Positions 43,346 through 51,643 of a DNA stretch of 64,000 nt are shown in pieces. This DNA is from Rhodopirellula halodulae (lineage in GTDB: Bacteria > Planctomycetota > Planctomycetia > Pirellulales > Pirellulaceae), in contig NZ_JAJKFV010000004.1 of NCBI RefSeq assembly GCF_020966775.1, positions 124,001 through 188,000 of the forward strand, written 5' to 3'. The notes below the pieces were generated by a model. It was not told where the DNA came from, searched no databases, and worked only from the letters and a program-made list of their open reading frames with translations. Positions within the stretch are counted from its first letter, which is position 1, and each line of letters begins with the position of its first letter. The position numbers and the translations under genes were made by a program.

Positions 43346-44596
43346 CTAGGTCGTTGTGATGAGCGCGATCTTGCGAGTTAGAAAGCGTTGCTCAGCCTCA
43401 TTGGTGGAAAACGACAATGCCTTCTCGAACGCGATCTTCGCTTCCGGCAATCGTTGCAGGCGTCGCAACAATTCGCCGCGAGCTGAGTGAGCAAGAGAAT
43501 GTTCAGCCAAGGCGCCCGAGTCCAAAATCTCGTCGATTAGCGTTAGTCCCGCCGCAGGATCATCCCGCATCGCAACCGCGACGGCACGGTTCAGGCTAAC
43601 GATCGGCGAGGGTTGGATTCGGACGAGGATGTCATAGAGAGCGACAATTTGACGCCAGTCCGTCTCTTCAGGAGTCTTGGCATCGGCGTGCACCGCTGAA
43701 ATGGCAGCTTGGATGGTGTACGTTCCGATCCGCTTGGTTCTCAATGTTTGCCGTAGGAAGCGTTGCCCTTCCTCAATCAAAGACTGGTTCCAACGACTCC
43801 GGTCCTGTTCTTCCAGCAACACGATGTCGCCATTCTTATCCATTCGAGTTGCGCGCCGAGATTCGTGAAGCAGCATCAACGCGAGCAATCCGCCCACCTC
43901 GGGGTCGGGCAGCAAGCGGTGTAGCAAACGAGCCAACCGGATGGCTTCGTTGGACAAATCCGATCGTGTCAAATGTTCGCCGCTCGATGCCGAGTAGCCT
44001 TCGTTGAACACCAGATAAATCACCGACAGCACGGCATCCAAACGCGAAGGAAGCTCCGAAACGGATGGGATTTCAAATGGGATTCCCGCATCTCGAATCT
44101 TCGCTTTGCCACGTACGATTCGCTGCGCCATCGTCGAGGGCTTCATCAGAAACGCCCGTGCGATTTCTTCTGTGGTCATCCCGCAAACCTCCCGCAAGGT
44201 TAGCGGTACTTGGACTTTTTGATCAATCGCTGGGTGACAGCAGGTAAAGATCAGCCGCAAGCGATCGTCTTGGATTTCGTGATCCGATCCGTCCGCATTG
44301 GCGGCTTCCAATTCGCCAACTCGTCTTATCAGTTCCGGTTGCAGATCCTGGAATTTTTGTCGGCGTCTGATTCGGTCCACGGCGCGGAAACGGCCCGTGG
44401 AGATCAGCCAGGATGTCGGATTGTCAGGGACGCCTTCGGTTGCCCATTGCTGCATCGCGGCAGCGAAAGCCTCATGCATCGCTTCTTCAGCGAGGTCAAA
44501 ATCACCCACCAAGCGAATCAGACTCGCGAAAACTCGCCGAGAATCCTCGCGGTAAATCCGTTCAATCGTTTTTGAGACAGAATCATCCAGGCTCAT
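43346..44596 (-). CDS. ECF42-type sigma factor with TPR-like C-terminus
   Basis: 416 residues from ATG at 44596 (MSLDDSVSK); the frame extends 25 codons upstream without conserved sequence. Region 2 is at about 10-80 (RIYREDSRRVFASLIRLVGDFDLAEEAMHEAF, AVDRIRRRQ). Region 4 is at about 115-175 (LTLREVCGMTTEEIARAFLMKPSTMAQRIVRGK). A long helical extension follows (about 185-415), with YLVFNEGYSASSGE, RLLHRLLPDPEVGGLLALMLLHESRR and repeats ending in LPEAKIAFEKAL. This is the ECF42 layout, in which the TPR-like tail is needed for activity and no anti-sigma factor is encoded. It should activate the YCII/DGPF genes. Confidence 0.9.
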   Translation of the reverse strand: MSLDDSVSKTIERIYREDSRRVFASLIRLVGDFDLAEEAMHEAFAAAMQQWATEGVPDNPTSWLISTGRFRAVDRIRRRQKFQDLQPELIRRVGELEAANADGSDHEIQDDRLRLIFTCCHPAIDQKVQVPLTLREVCGMTTEEIARAFLMKPSTMAQRIVRGKAKIRDAGIPFEIPSVSELPSRLDAVLSVIYLVFNEGYSASSGEHLTRSDLSNEAIRLARLLHRLLPDPEVGGLLALMLLHESRRATRMDKNGDIVLLEEQDRSRWNQSLIEEGQRFLRQTLRTKRIGTYTIQAAISAVHADAKTPEETDWRQIVALYDILVRIQPSPIVSLNRAVAVAMRDDPAAGLTLIDEILDSGALAEHSLAHSARGELLRRLQRLPEAKIAFEKALSFSTNEAEQRFLTRKIALITTT

Positions 44597-44771
44597 CCCA
44601 GCGCCGGCCACCACCGAAGTTCTCGAAGTCACGAACAAAACGGCGAAACGTTTGTTGCCTCGGGCAATCAAATCGTCTCAAGCCACAGCCGGTAACTTAC
44701 TTCAAGACGAACCGCGTGGTGCGACGGATCGGCCGTTGCGTTGGGATAATTTGCTGGAACGAATGCGAAAC

Positions 44772-45017
44772 TCATTCAGTCACAACGTCGACTGGTTCTC
44801 GATCAATGCTGGCGTCAATGGACTCAGCGGCGCGATCGATGGTTTGAGCGGCACCGTCGGCAGCATCCTTTGACGTTTCTACCAAAGAAGAGGTGTCTTG
44901 CCGCACCTTATCGGTGTCAACTCGAACGGTTGGATCGCCATCGTCCGATGTGAACCGCAACCATCCAAGAACGACCAAGACCAAAACAATCGCGGCGATG
45001 AAGATGAAGGCTCGCAT
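44772..45017 (-). CDS. Small single-span membrane protein
   Basis: 81 residues from ATG at 45017, with GGAG upstream. One membrane helix (AFIFIAAIVLVLVVLGWLRF, about 3-22) is followed by a polar, Asp/Ser-rich helical tail with repeated DxxRxxxES-like heptads, as in proteins that sit on the membrane and carry a coiled tail. No family is recognised. Its promoter at 45126-45140 is a sigma-54 match, divergent from the GH13 gene. It lies 175 bases upstream of the sigma factor gene on the same strand and could be co-transcribed with it. Confidence 0.7.
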   Translation of the reverse strand: MRAFIFIAAIVLVLVVLGWLRFTSDDGDPTVRVDTDKVRQDTSSLVETSKDAADGAAQTIDRAAESIDASIDREPVDVVTE

Positions 45018-45086
45018 GATGCACTCCGTTGAAGAGGATTGAGGAAACAAAATCGACGCGTCGGTTTTCGCCGCGTTGTCGTCGAG

Positions 45087-45109
45087 CGTTTGGTCCTCAG
45101 AGCCAAACG
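45087..45109. repeat. Inverted repeat, possible activator site
   Basis: CGTTTGG (45087-45093) and CCAAACG (45103-45109) with a 9-base spacer. It lies 58-80 bases upstream of the plus-strand sigma-54 promoter and inside the leader of the minus-strand one. Confidence 0.5.
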
Positions 45110-45125
45110 CGTTGAGGGTGCAAAA

Positions 45126-45140
45126 GCATTTGTCGTGCCA
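45126..45140 (-). promoter_or_regulatory. Sigma-54 promoter for the small membrane protein gene
   Basis: The minus strand reads TGGCAC-GACAA-ATGC, with GG and GC 10 bases apart and one deviation in the -12 box. It lies 109 bases upstream of the ATG at 45017. Confidence 0.6.
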
Positions 45141-45166
45141 GCAATCTGTTCGCCGAGGAATCAACG

Positions 45167-45182
45167 TGGCACGAGAATTGCC
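45167..45182 (+). promoter_or_regulatory. Consensus sigma-54 promoter for the GH13 gene
   Basis: TGGCAC-GAGAA-TTGCC, an exact match with GG-N10-GC. It lies 118 bases upstream of the ATG at 45300 and 26 bases from the divergent site at 45126-45140. Confidence 0.75.
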
Positions 45183-45299
45183 ATTTGCACTGCCGCCATT
45201 TCAGCAAGCCGATTCGAGATCGATGATGGATGGAGCGAAAATTGACATCGCCACATCACCGATCCATCAGCCCTGCGGAATGCTCTTAAAGGAACATCA

Positions 45300-47159
45300 A
45301 TGGACGAGTCGGCTTTGTTGACGCCACAAACCCTCGAGCAACCTGTGGCTCGGAAGTATGCAACACGGGATGACAGTTCGCAGGCGACACAGATTCATCC
45401 CGGAATGGGAGCGATTATCCACCATGCCGGCGTCGCTTTTCGCGTTTGGGCACCCAACGCCGAGCGAATTTCAGTCATCGGAACATTCAATGACTGGGAT
45501 GATTCCAAAGCCGAGATGCAACATGAAGAAAATGGCTACTGGTATGTCGACATCGCCGAGGCCAAACCGGGGGATGAATACAAGTTCAGAATCCGCCACG
45601 GGGAACAAATCTTGGATCGCATTGATCCCTACGCACGCGAAGTCACCAACTCGGTTGGCAACGCGGTGGTCTACCAAGATCAATACGATTGGAAGACAGA
45701 GGCGTTTGAGCGACCATCCCAGAACGAGTTGGTCATCTATGAAATGCACATCGGGACATTCCACCGCGACGATCTTGAAGTTCCTGGCACGTTTCGAGAT
45801 GCGATTGCCAAATTCAAGCACCTCAAGGATCTGGGGATCAATGCCATTCAAATCATGCCCGTGGCAGAGTTCGCAGGCGATCTCTCATGGGGCTACAACC
45901 CCGCTCACATCTTCGCGGTGGAACAGGCCTACGGTGGTCCCGACGCATTGAAGCACTTTGTCGACGAGGCTCATCAGGCCGGTTTCGCGGTGATCATCGA
46001 TGTCGTTTACAACCACTTCGGGCCGAGCGACTTGGATCTGTGGCAGTTTGATGGATGGAACGAGAATGGAAAGGGTGGGATCTACTTTTACCAGGATCAC
46101 CGTTCCAGCACTCCTTGGGGAGACACACGGCCCGATTACGGACGCGGTGAAGTTCGTCAGTTCATCCACGACAACGCGATGATGTGGATGCGTGAATACC
46201 ATGTTGATGGTTTGCGTTACGACATGACTGCCTACATTCGAACGATTTCAGGGATTGGCAACGACGACATTGCGGAAGGTTGGGGGCTAATGCAATGGAT
46301 CAATCGTGATTTGAAACGCGATTTCCCGGGTTGCTATTTGATTGCGGAAGACCTGCAGACCAACAACTGGTTGACCAAGCCCGAAGATCAAGGTGGTGCT
46401 GGTTTCACCACGCAATGGGACGCGGCATTTGTGCACCCCATTCGTAGCGTGGTGCAAGAAATCGATGACGCCCACCGCGATATGTGGTCAGTCCGCGATG
46501 CGCTTTGCCATCGTTACAACGGGGATGCGTTTCAGCGAGTCATTTACAGCGAATCACACGATGAAGTCGCCAACGGAAAGTCTCGCGTTCCTAGCGAGAT
46601 CGATCCCGAATCGCCCGAAAGTCGGCACGCAAAGAAACGTACGTTGCTCGCCGCCGCGATGGCTTTGACTGCGCCGGGTTTGCCGATGTTGTTTCAAGGA
46701 CAGGAGCTACTCGAGGACGAGTGGTTTCAAGATACGGATCCGCTTGAATGGGAACGTGCCAAGCGGTTGCGTGGTATCAAACGTCTCTTTCGCGATTTGA
46801 TCCATCTCCGATTGAATCGAAGTGGGCAGACGGCAGGACTAACTGGGCAGCACATTGAAATGCATCACGTCAATGAAGCGGACAAAGTGATTGCGTTTGT
46901 GCGACGCGGAGATGATCCGGCGGATGATGTCTTGGTCGTGGCGAATTTTTCGAACCGGGCTTGGGAAGAGTACGAAATCGGTTTCCCAGCGACCGGCGAG
47001 TGGCAGCTCCGATTGAATTCCGATTGGGCAGGCTATGACCAAGATTTCGACGATCATCCGGTCGAGCACGTCGAGGCGGTGGATCAGCCTTACGATGGTT
47101 TGCCCGCGCGGGCGGCGATTTCATTTGGCGCCTACGCCGTGCTGATCTATTCGAAGTGA
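45300..47159 (+). CDS. GH13 alpha-glucan enzyme, branching-enzyme/trehalohydrolase-like
   Basis: 619 residues. An N-terminal CBM48 domain (about 40-130; FRVWAPNAERISVIGTFNDW) is followed by the GH13 barrel. Catalytic residues are nucleophile Asp308 (VDGLRYDMT), acid/base Glu350 (YLIAED) and Asp421 (SESHDEV); VIIDVVYNHFG is the first conserved region. The layout matches 1,4-alpha-glucan branching enzymes and malto-oligosyltrehalose trehalohydrolases, and no glg or tre partner is nearby to decide between them. It is cytoplasmic, with a role in storage glucan or compatible-solute metabolism. A consensus sigma-54 promoter precedes it. A weak ATCGC/GCGAT stem at 47167-47180 follows. Confidence 0.88.
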   Translation: MDESALLTPQTLEQPVARKYATRDDSSQATQIHPGMGAIIHHAGVAFRVWAPNAERISVIGTFNDWDDSKAEMQHEENGYWYVDIAEAKPGDEYKFRIRHGEQILDRIDPYAREVTNSVGNAVVYQDQYDWKTEAFERPSQNELVIYEMHIGTFHRDDLEVPGTFRDAIAKFKHLKDLGINAIQIMPVAEFAGDLSWGYNPAHIFAVEQAYGGPDALKHFVDEAHQAGFAVIIDVVYNHFGPSDLDLWQFDGWNENGKGGIYFYQDHRSSTPWGDTRPDYGRGEVRQFIHDNAMMWMREYHVDGLRYDMTAYIRTISGIGNDDIAEGWGLMQWINRDLKRDFPGCYLIAEDLQTNNWLTKPEDQGGAGFTTQWDAAFVHPIRSVVQEIDDAHRDMWSVRDALCHRYNGDAFQRVIYSESHDEVANGKSRVPSEIDPESPESRHAKKRTLLAAAMALTAPGLPMLFQGQELLEDEWFQDTDPLEWERAKRLRGIKRLFRDLIHLRLNRSGQTAGLTGQHIEMHHVNEADKVIAFVRRGDDPADDVLVVANFSNRAWEEYEIGFPATGEWQLRLNSDWAGYDQDFDDHPVEHVEAVDQPYDGLPARAAISFGAYAVLIYSK

Positions 47160-47190
47160 CGCTTCCATCGCTGAGGCGATTTGAAACCCA

Positions 47191-47739
47191 CTACTCCGCG
47201 GGCGTGATCTTGCCAAACAGGTGACCGCCCTTGGCGTCGTGCTGCCAAGTTCCCGCGTAACGACCGTCGTGGATCAAGACTCGCGATGAAAAGGTGCCAA
47301 GCCCCGGGATCCAAACGGAATCCATCGTGATCACGGGAGTGCGATCAGACCACAGGATTTTCAGTTGCATTGGGAATTCACCGTCCGTGTCGCCGTACTT
47401 GATTGCGACCTTCATGGAATACATGTCGGGAGCGTCTAATTTCTCGCACGAACGAATGGTGTATGACTCGGGCTTGAGCATTTTGTCCTCGCGGCCATCC
47501 ACCGTGAAATGGCCGGTGAAGGTGGCTCCGCTGAGGTACTTCGCCAATCGTTCTTCGCGATCTGAGTCGCTTGCCGGAGTTGTTTCCGTCGGTTTCATTT
47601 TCAACGTCTCAGTTTCCGACGTTTCAGTTTCCTGAGCAGGCGAACCATCTTGGGCCATCACAACGGGCGACGCGATCGACAAGAGCGATGCGACGGCAAT
47701 GCAACCACAGGCCAAACCGGTCAATGCAAATCGTTTCAT
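47191..47739 (-). CDS. Secreted planctomycete protein of unknown function
   Basis: 182 residues from ATG at 47739. A signal peptide (ALTGLACGCIAVASLLSIASPVVMA) is followed by a Glu/Thr/Ser-rich linker (about 30-60) and a beta-rich domain (ATFTGHFTVDGRED, SYTIRSCEKL, MYSMKVAIKYGD, VWIPGLGTFSSRVLIHDGRYAGTWQH, GGHLFGKI). I do not recognise the family. It begins 16 bases after the stop of the cinA-like gene on the same strand, so the two are probably co-transcribed. Confidence 0.7.
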   Translation of the reverse strand: MKRFALTGLACGCIAVASLLSIASPVVMAQDGSPAQETETSETETLKMKPTETTPASDSDREERLAKYLSGATFTGHFTVDGREDKMLKPESYTIRSCEKLDAPDMYSMKVAIKYGDTDGEFPMQLKILWSDRTPVITMDSVWIPGLGTFSSRVLIHDGRYAGTWQHDAKGGHLFGKITPAE

Positions 47740-47755
47740 CGTGAGAGACTCTCGG

Positions 47756-49018
47756 TCAAAGGGTGGGAAAGCACTTCCGCAACCAAAACAGCCCCGCTTT
47801 GGCAACACGCGCATGCAGGATGCTGGGGTGAGCGGTCAAATGCAATGTTTGGGAAGGAAAGGTTTGATCAGGAGCGGCCACGGTGAAGGTAACCTCACCG
47901 CCCGGCAACGGATGTTCGCTGGTTTGATGAATGCTGGGGTACTCGTCCACCAGCAGCACCCAATCGGTTTTGAGTCGTTGCTGAAGGGCAGTCAGACAAC
48001 TTTCCGCCGAGGCGTCATCCGGCAGCCCCACCCATTGTTGCAGATCCGTCAGGTCGGCGAGCGAGATGCCTCCCACAAAAGCGGGTACATCGGCGGTGAA
48101 GCCCGGTTCGTCGGAAACGGCCGCAAACCAATCGCCCAACGGTGCGGCACGTCCCAATTCCACCAACAGCAAACGCTGGCTCGCTTGATTCAGATGCCGA
48201 ATCACCGCGTGATGTTGTTCAAATGTTTCTCCGTCGCCAAAGTAAAACTCACTGGCCTTTTCCAAAATTTCTTCGCGAGTTTGATCGATCAGCGATTGGC
48301 AGATTTCGGGGGAATCACCGGTTGCCACGATTCGCAACGAAATCGTCGCGGCGCTGACGGTGATGCCAACACGGGGTTGGCGATCTCGCGAAATCATGTC
48401 GCCCAAGCGGTGTTCCATATCGCTTTCGCCGGTGCCGAAGAATTTCATCACGTGATGCGCGATGTGCTGGCGACGGTCTCCGCGATCCAGCAACGCGGGG
48501 GATACCGTTTGCTCAAACATCGTTTTCATTTCAGCGGGGACACCCGGCAAAGCGAAAATACGAGAGCGTGATCCGGAGGACCGATCGAACATCACGTCGA
48601 TGCCCGGCGCCGTTCCTTGCGGGTTGTGAATCGGTGTCGCCCCGCGAGGAAACATGGCTTGGCAATTGTTGCGTTCGGGCATTTCGCGTCCGCGACGACG
48701 AAACATGTTTTGGATGTGTTCCAACGACTCGGCGTGCATTTCCAATGGCACGCTCAATGCCTCCGCGATGGCTTCCCGCGTCAGGTCATCTCGAGTGGGG
48801 CCCAGTCCACCCGTCGAGATCACAATGTCGGCACGCTCCGCCGCGATTCGGAACACGTCCGTGTTGTGTTGCAGGGTATCGCCTACCGTCGTGTGAAAGG
48901 GCACTTCGATCCCCAGCTCACCAAGACGCTGGCTGAGCCACTGAGTGTTGGTGTCCAAACGGGCACCCGAGGTCATCTCATCGCCAATGGAAATGATTTC
49001 GGCCGTGGTGTTCGACAT
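47756..49018 (-). CDS. CinA-like protein with degenerate C-terminal domain
   Basis: 420 residues from MSNTTAEIISIGDE (ATG at 49018). The N-terminal molybdopterin-binding/COG1058 domain is canonical (IISIGDEMTSG, ADIVISTGGLGPTRDDLTREAIA, FALPGVPAEM), as in enzymes that hydrolyse ADP-ribose and related nucleotides. The C-terminal half aligns in length with the nicotinamide-mononucleotide deamidase domain, but its catalytic TAESCTGG is replaced by a LVELGRAAPL-like segment (RLLLVELGRAAPLGDWFAAVSDEPG), so deamidase activity is probably lost. Pyridine-nucleotide recycling or damage control is the likely theme. Confidence 0.8.
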   Translation of the reverse strand: MSNTTAEIISIGDEMTSGARLDTNTQWLSQRLGELGIEVPFHTTVGDTLQHNTDVFRIAAERADIVISTGGLGPTRDDLTREAIAEALSVPLEMHAESLEHIQNMFRRRGREMPERNNCQAMFPRGATPIHNPQGTAPGIDVMFDRSSGSRSRIFALPGVPAEMKTMFEQTVSPALLDRGDRRQHIAHHVMKFFGTGESDMEHRLGDMISRDRQPRVGITVSAATISLRIVATGDSPEICQSLIDQTREEILEKASEFYFGDGETFEQHHAVIRHLNQASQRLLLVELGRAAPLGDWFAAVSDEPGFTADVPAFVGGISLADLTDLQQWVGLPDDASAESCLTALQQRLKTDWVLLVDEYPSIHQTSEHPLPGGEVTFTVAAPDQTFPSQTLHLTAHPSILHARVAKAGLFWLRKCFPTL

Positions 49019-49326
49019 GCGGTTGAGAGGCCTTGCTGGTGTCGGGGCCAATGGAAAGACACCCGAAAAATGCGGTGAAGGGTTTGAAAAGACGCTGGAT
49101 TGGCTTTGCCCTGGGGCGACAAAGCCCGCTGAGGAGCTTAACCTTTGCGGGCCGGTTCGTCATTGGTCGGGCGTCGTTGGCAGGGCGTGCGAATGCTAGA
49201 CAGCAACGCATCCTGTCATCGAAACGTTGGTTCCAATTCGACGCCCCAACGGACAAGCGAAGCCTTGGTCTGAGACAAACCGGTTCTCGCCCTTCTCATG
49301 ATGCTCCCCAGACAATCCCTCCACGC
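49019..49326. other. Divergent region between cinA-like and eboE genes, 308 bases
   Basis: Contains a perfect GGCTTTG/CAAAGCC stem (49102-49108, 49120-49126). The eboE frame stays open upstream to 49033, but that part is Arg-rich and unlike the protein. No other gene is seen. Confidence 0.4.
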
Positions 49327-50736
49327 ATGACGTCCACACCCGCAGGCTATCCCGACGTTGCATCGGTTCTAGGTAAGTCAAATGTTTCTGCAGCGGCCTC
49401 GGGGTCTGCAACGGAGTCCGGTTCCAAACCGGAACACGATTCGGCGATCCGCTGGTCGGTTGGATACTGCACCAACATTCACGCCGGCGTCGACGTGGAA
49501 GGCGTCACCGAAAATTTACGATCGATTTCGGCGGAGGTGCGTCGTCGCATTTTGGATTCGCAGTACTCCGGCGAAGACGGAACACCCAAAGTTCAAACCG
49601 GCAAGAATTTCGCGACGATCGTGAACACCGCGTCACCTTTGGGTGTCGGACTGTGGCTATCGTCCGAAGCCACCAATGATCTGCGACGTAACGGGCTGAA
49701 GCCACTGACCTCGGCGATGAAGCAAGCTCGTTTGTTGCCCTACACGATCAACGGATTTCCCTACGCGAATTTTCACCAGGACGTCGTCAAGCACGCGGTC
49801 TACATGCCGACCTGGTGGGAAGATTCTCGCATCGGCTACACACGTGACTTGGCCAAAATTCTGTCGGAAATTTTGCCCGCCGACACCACGTTGGGTTCCA
49901 TCAGCACGTTGCCGATCGGTTGGCCACAAACCGTGGATGCCGAAGGCAATCGCGTCAAAGTCAGCGACGATCAACTGCACCACGCGGGAACGAATTTGCG
50001 ACGCATGGCGGAAGACCTGCGTCGACTGGAAGACCGAACCGGCAAACGGATCGTACTGGCAATCGAACCCGAACCCGGATGCATTCTCGATACCGCGGCG
50101 AAAGTCATCGAATGGTTCGAGCAACAATTGCCGGATGCCACCCACCGTCGCTACATCGGCGTGTGCCACGATGTTTGTCACTCGGCGGTCATGGGCGAAT
50201 CACAACACGATGTTTTGGCGGCGTATGCCAAAGCCGGCATCATGGTCGGCAAGATTCAGGTCAGCAGCGCAATCGTGGTTGATTGGAGCCGCATCGCGGA
50301 CACAGACCGCGAAGCCACCCTGACGCAATTGCGATCGTTCGCGGAAGATCGCTACCTGCATCAAACGGGTCGCGTGACCGCGTCGGGCAAGTTTGTGTTG
50401 GAAGAAGACCTGCCGAAGGTGCTCGAGGATTTGGACGCCAACCCGAGTCGTTACGCGACGGACAAACGTTGGATGATTCATTTCCACGTGCCGATCTTTG
50501 CCGAGCAATTTGGGCACCTGCAAACCACGCGAGCCGACGTTTTGGAAACCCTGAAAAGCGTTGTCGAACTCACCGATGCGTCGAAGCGTCGACAACCGTT
50601 GCAGTTCACCGGACACTTGGAAGTCGAAACCTACGCTTGGTCGGTGATGCCCGAATCCGCCGGACGAAGTGACCTGGCGGGCGACATTGCCTCCGAACTC
50701 ATTTGGCTGCACGATGTCTTATCCGAGTTGAGCTGA
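49327..50736 (+). CDS. eboE: EboE-like TIM-barrel protein (metabolite traffic)
   Basis: 469 residues from ATG at 49327. After a variable Ser/Gly-rich leader, the EboE beginning WSVGYCTNIHAGVDVEGVTENL is clear. A xylose-isomerase-like barrel follows: TINGFPYANFH, TLGSISTLPIGWP, LAIEPEPGCILDT, CHDVCHSAV, and IHFHVPIF with acidic and His metal-type residues. EboE belongs to the ebo clusters that assist traffic of metabolites such as scytonemin precursors; its own reaction is unknown. None of eboA, B, C or F is in the window; pdxJ follows 127 bases later. Confidence 0.8.
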   Translation: MTSTPAGYPDVASVLGKSNVSAAASGSATESGSKPEHDSAIRWSVGYCTNIHAGVDVEGVTENLRSISAEVRRRILDSQYSGEDGTPKVQTGKNFATIVNTASPLGVGLWLSSEATNDLRRNGLKPLTSAMKQARLLPYTINGFPYANFHQDVVKHAVYMPTWWEDSRIGYTRDLAKILSEILPADTTLGSISTLPIGWPQTVDAEGNRVKVSDDQLHHAGTNLRRMAEDLRRLEDRTGKRIVLAIEPEPGCILDTAAKVIEWFEQQLPDATHRRYIGVCHDVCHSAVMGESQHDVLAAYAKAGIMVGKIQVSSAIVVDWSRIADTDREATLTQLRSFAEDRYLHQTGRVTASGKFVLEEDLPKVLEDLDANPSRYATDKRWMIHFHVPIFAEQFGHLQTTRADVLETLKSVVELTDASKRRQPLQFTGHLEVETYAWSVMPESAGRSDLAGDIASELIWLHDVLSELS

Positions 50737-50863
50737 TTGTTTTTCCAAAGCCAGTGACTCCGCCGGTCGTCCGGAGCCACCTTGGCCGACGGCCCTCTTC
50801 AGCTTGCGGACAACTTCTGCTCACTTCTTCTTTTTCACCTGCATCACTTTCACGCATCCTTCC

Positions 50864-51607
50864 ATGCCCCACTTCATTGATCTCGGCGTCAACGTCGATC
50901 ATGTCGCCACCCTTCGCCAAGCCCGCCGCGGCCAAGAGCCCGACCCGGTCACCGCGGCGTCGCTGGCCGAACAAGGCGGCGCGGACGGGATCACGTTTCA
51001 CTTGCGTGAGGATCGTCGTCACATTCAAGACCGCGATGTGGAGCTGTTTGTCCAGACGGTTCAGGTTCGAACCAATTTTGAACTGGCCTGTGCCAAAGAC
51101 GTGCTGGGCATTTGTTGCCGAGTGAAACCGGATTGGGCGTTGCTGGTCCCCGAAAGCCGCGAAGAAGTGACCACCGAAGGCGGCTTGGACGTCGCGGGCG
51201 ATTCGGGACGGATTGCGGACGCGGTGTCGATGTTGAAAGACGCCGGAATCGCCACCAGTTTGTTCCTGGATCCCGAACCCAAACAAATGGAAGCCGCGGC
51301 GAAGTTGCAAGTCGACGCGGTTGAACTGCACACCGGGCCGTACGCCTTGGCCAAAGGCGCCGCCGTCGACCATGAGCTATCACGATTGACGACGTCTGGG
51401 CAAATGATTCGCGAGGCGGGAATGCGTTTGCACGCCGGTCACGGGCTGAACTACGTCAACGTGCGTCCGGTCGCCGCGATCGAAGGCATGGCGGAGCTGA
51501 ACATCGGACACAGCATCGTCAGCCGATCCGTCATGGTTGGCATGCGCGAAGCGGTTGCTGAGATGCGGCGATTGCTCGACACCGTGACCATTGCCAATCG
51601 GGGCTGA
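50864..51607 (+). CDS. pdxJ: Pyridoxine 5'-phosphate synthase PdxJ
   Basis: 247 residues. It condenses 3-amino-2-oxopropyl phosphate with 1-deoxyxylulose 5-phosphate to pyridoxine phosphate, the last step of de novo vitamin B6 synthesis. Motifs are LGVNVDHVATLRQAR, ADGITFHLREDRRHI, SLFLDP, VELHTGPYA, AGHGLNY and NIGHSIVSRS. Start ATG at 50864; the leader just upstream is pyrimidine-rich (TTCTTCTTTTTCACC) and has no Shine-Dalgarno sequence. It is convergent with dnaE2. Confidence 0.96.
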   Translation: MPHFIDLGVNVDHVATLRQARRGQEPDPVTAASLAEQGGADGITFHLREDRRHIQDRDVELFVQTVQVRTNFELACAKDVLGICCRVKPDWALLVPESREEVTTEGGLDVAGDSGRIADAVSMLKDAGIATSLFLDPEPKQMEAAAKLQVDAVELHTGPYALAKGAAVDHELSRLTTSGQMIREAGMRLHAGHGLNYVNVRPVAAIEGMAELNIGHSIVSRSVMVGMREAVAEMRRLLDTVTIANRG

Positions 51608-51643
51608 GCTGCCAATCAAGACTTTCCGCCAATTGAATCAGGC

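Noticed and set aside
43346-44596. Ordinary housekeeping or short ECF sigma factor
   Set aside because: The 230-residue helical C-terminus and YCII neighbours point to ECF42 instead.
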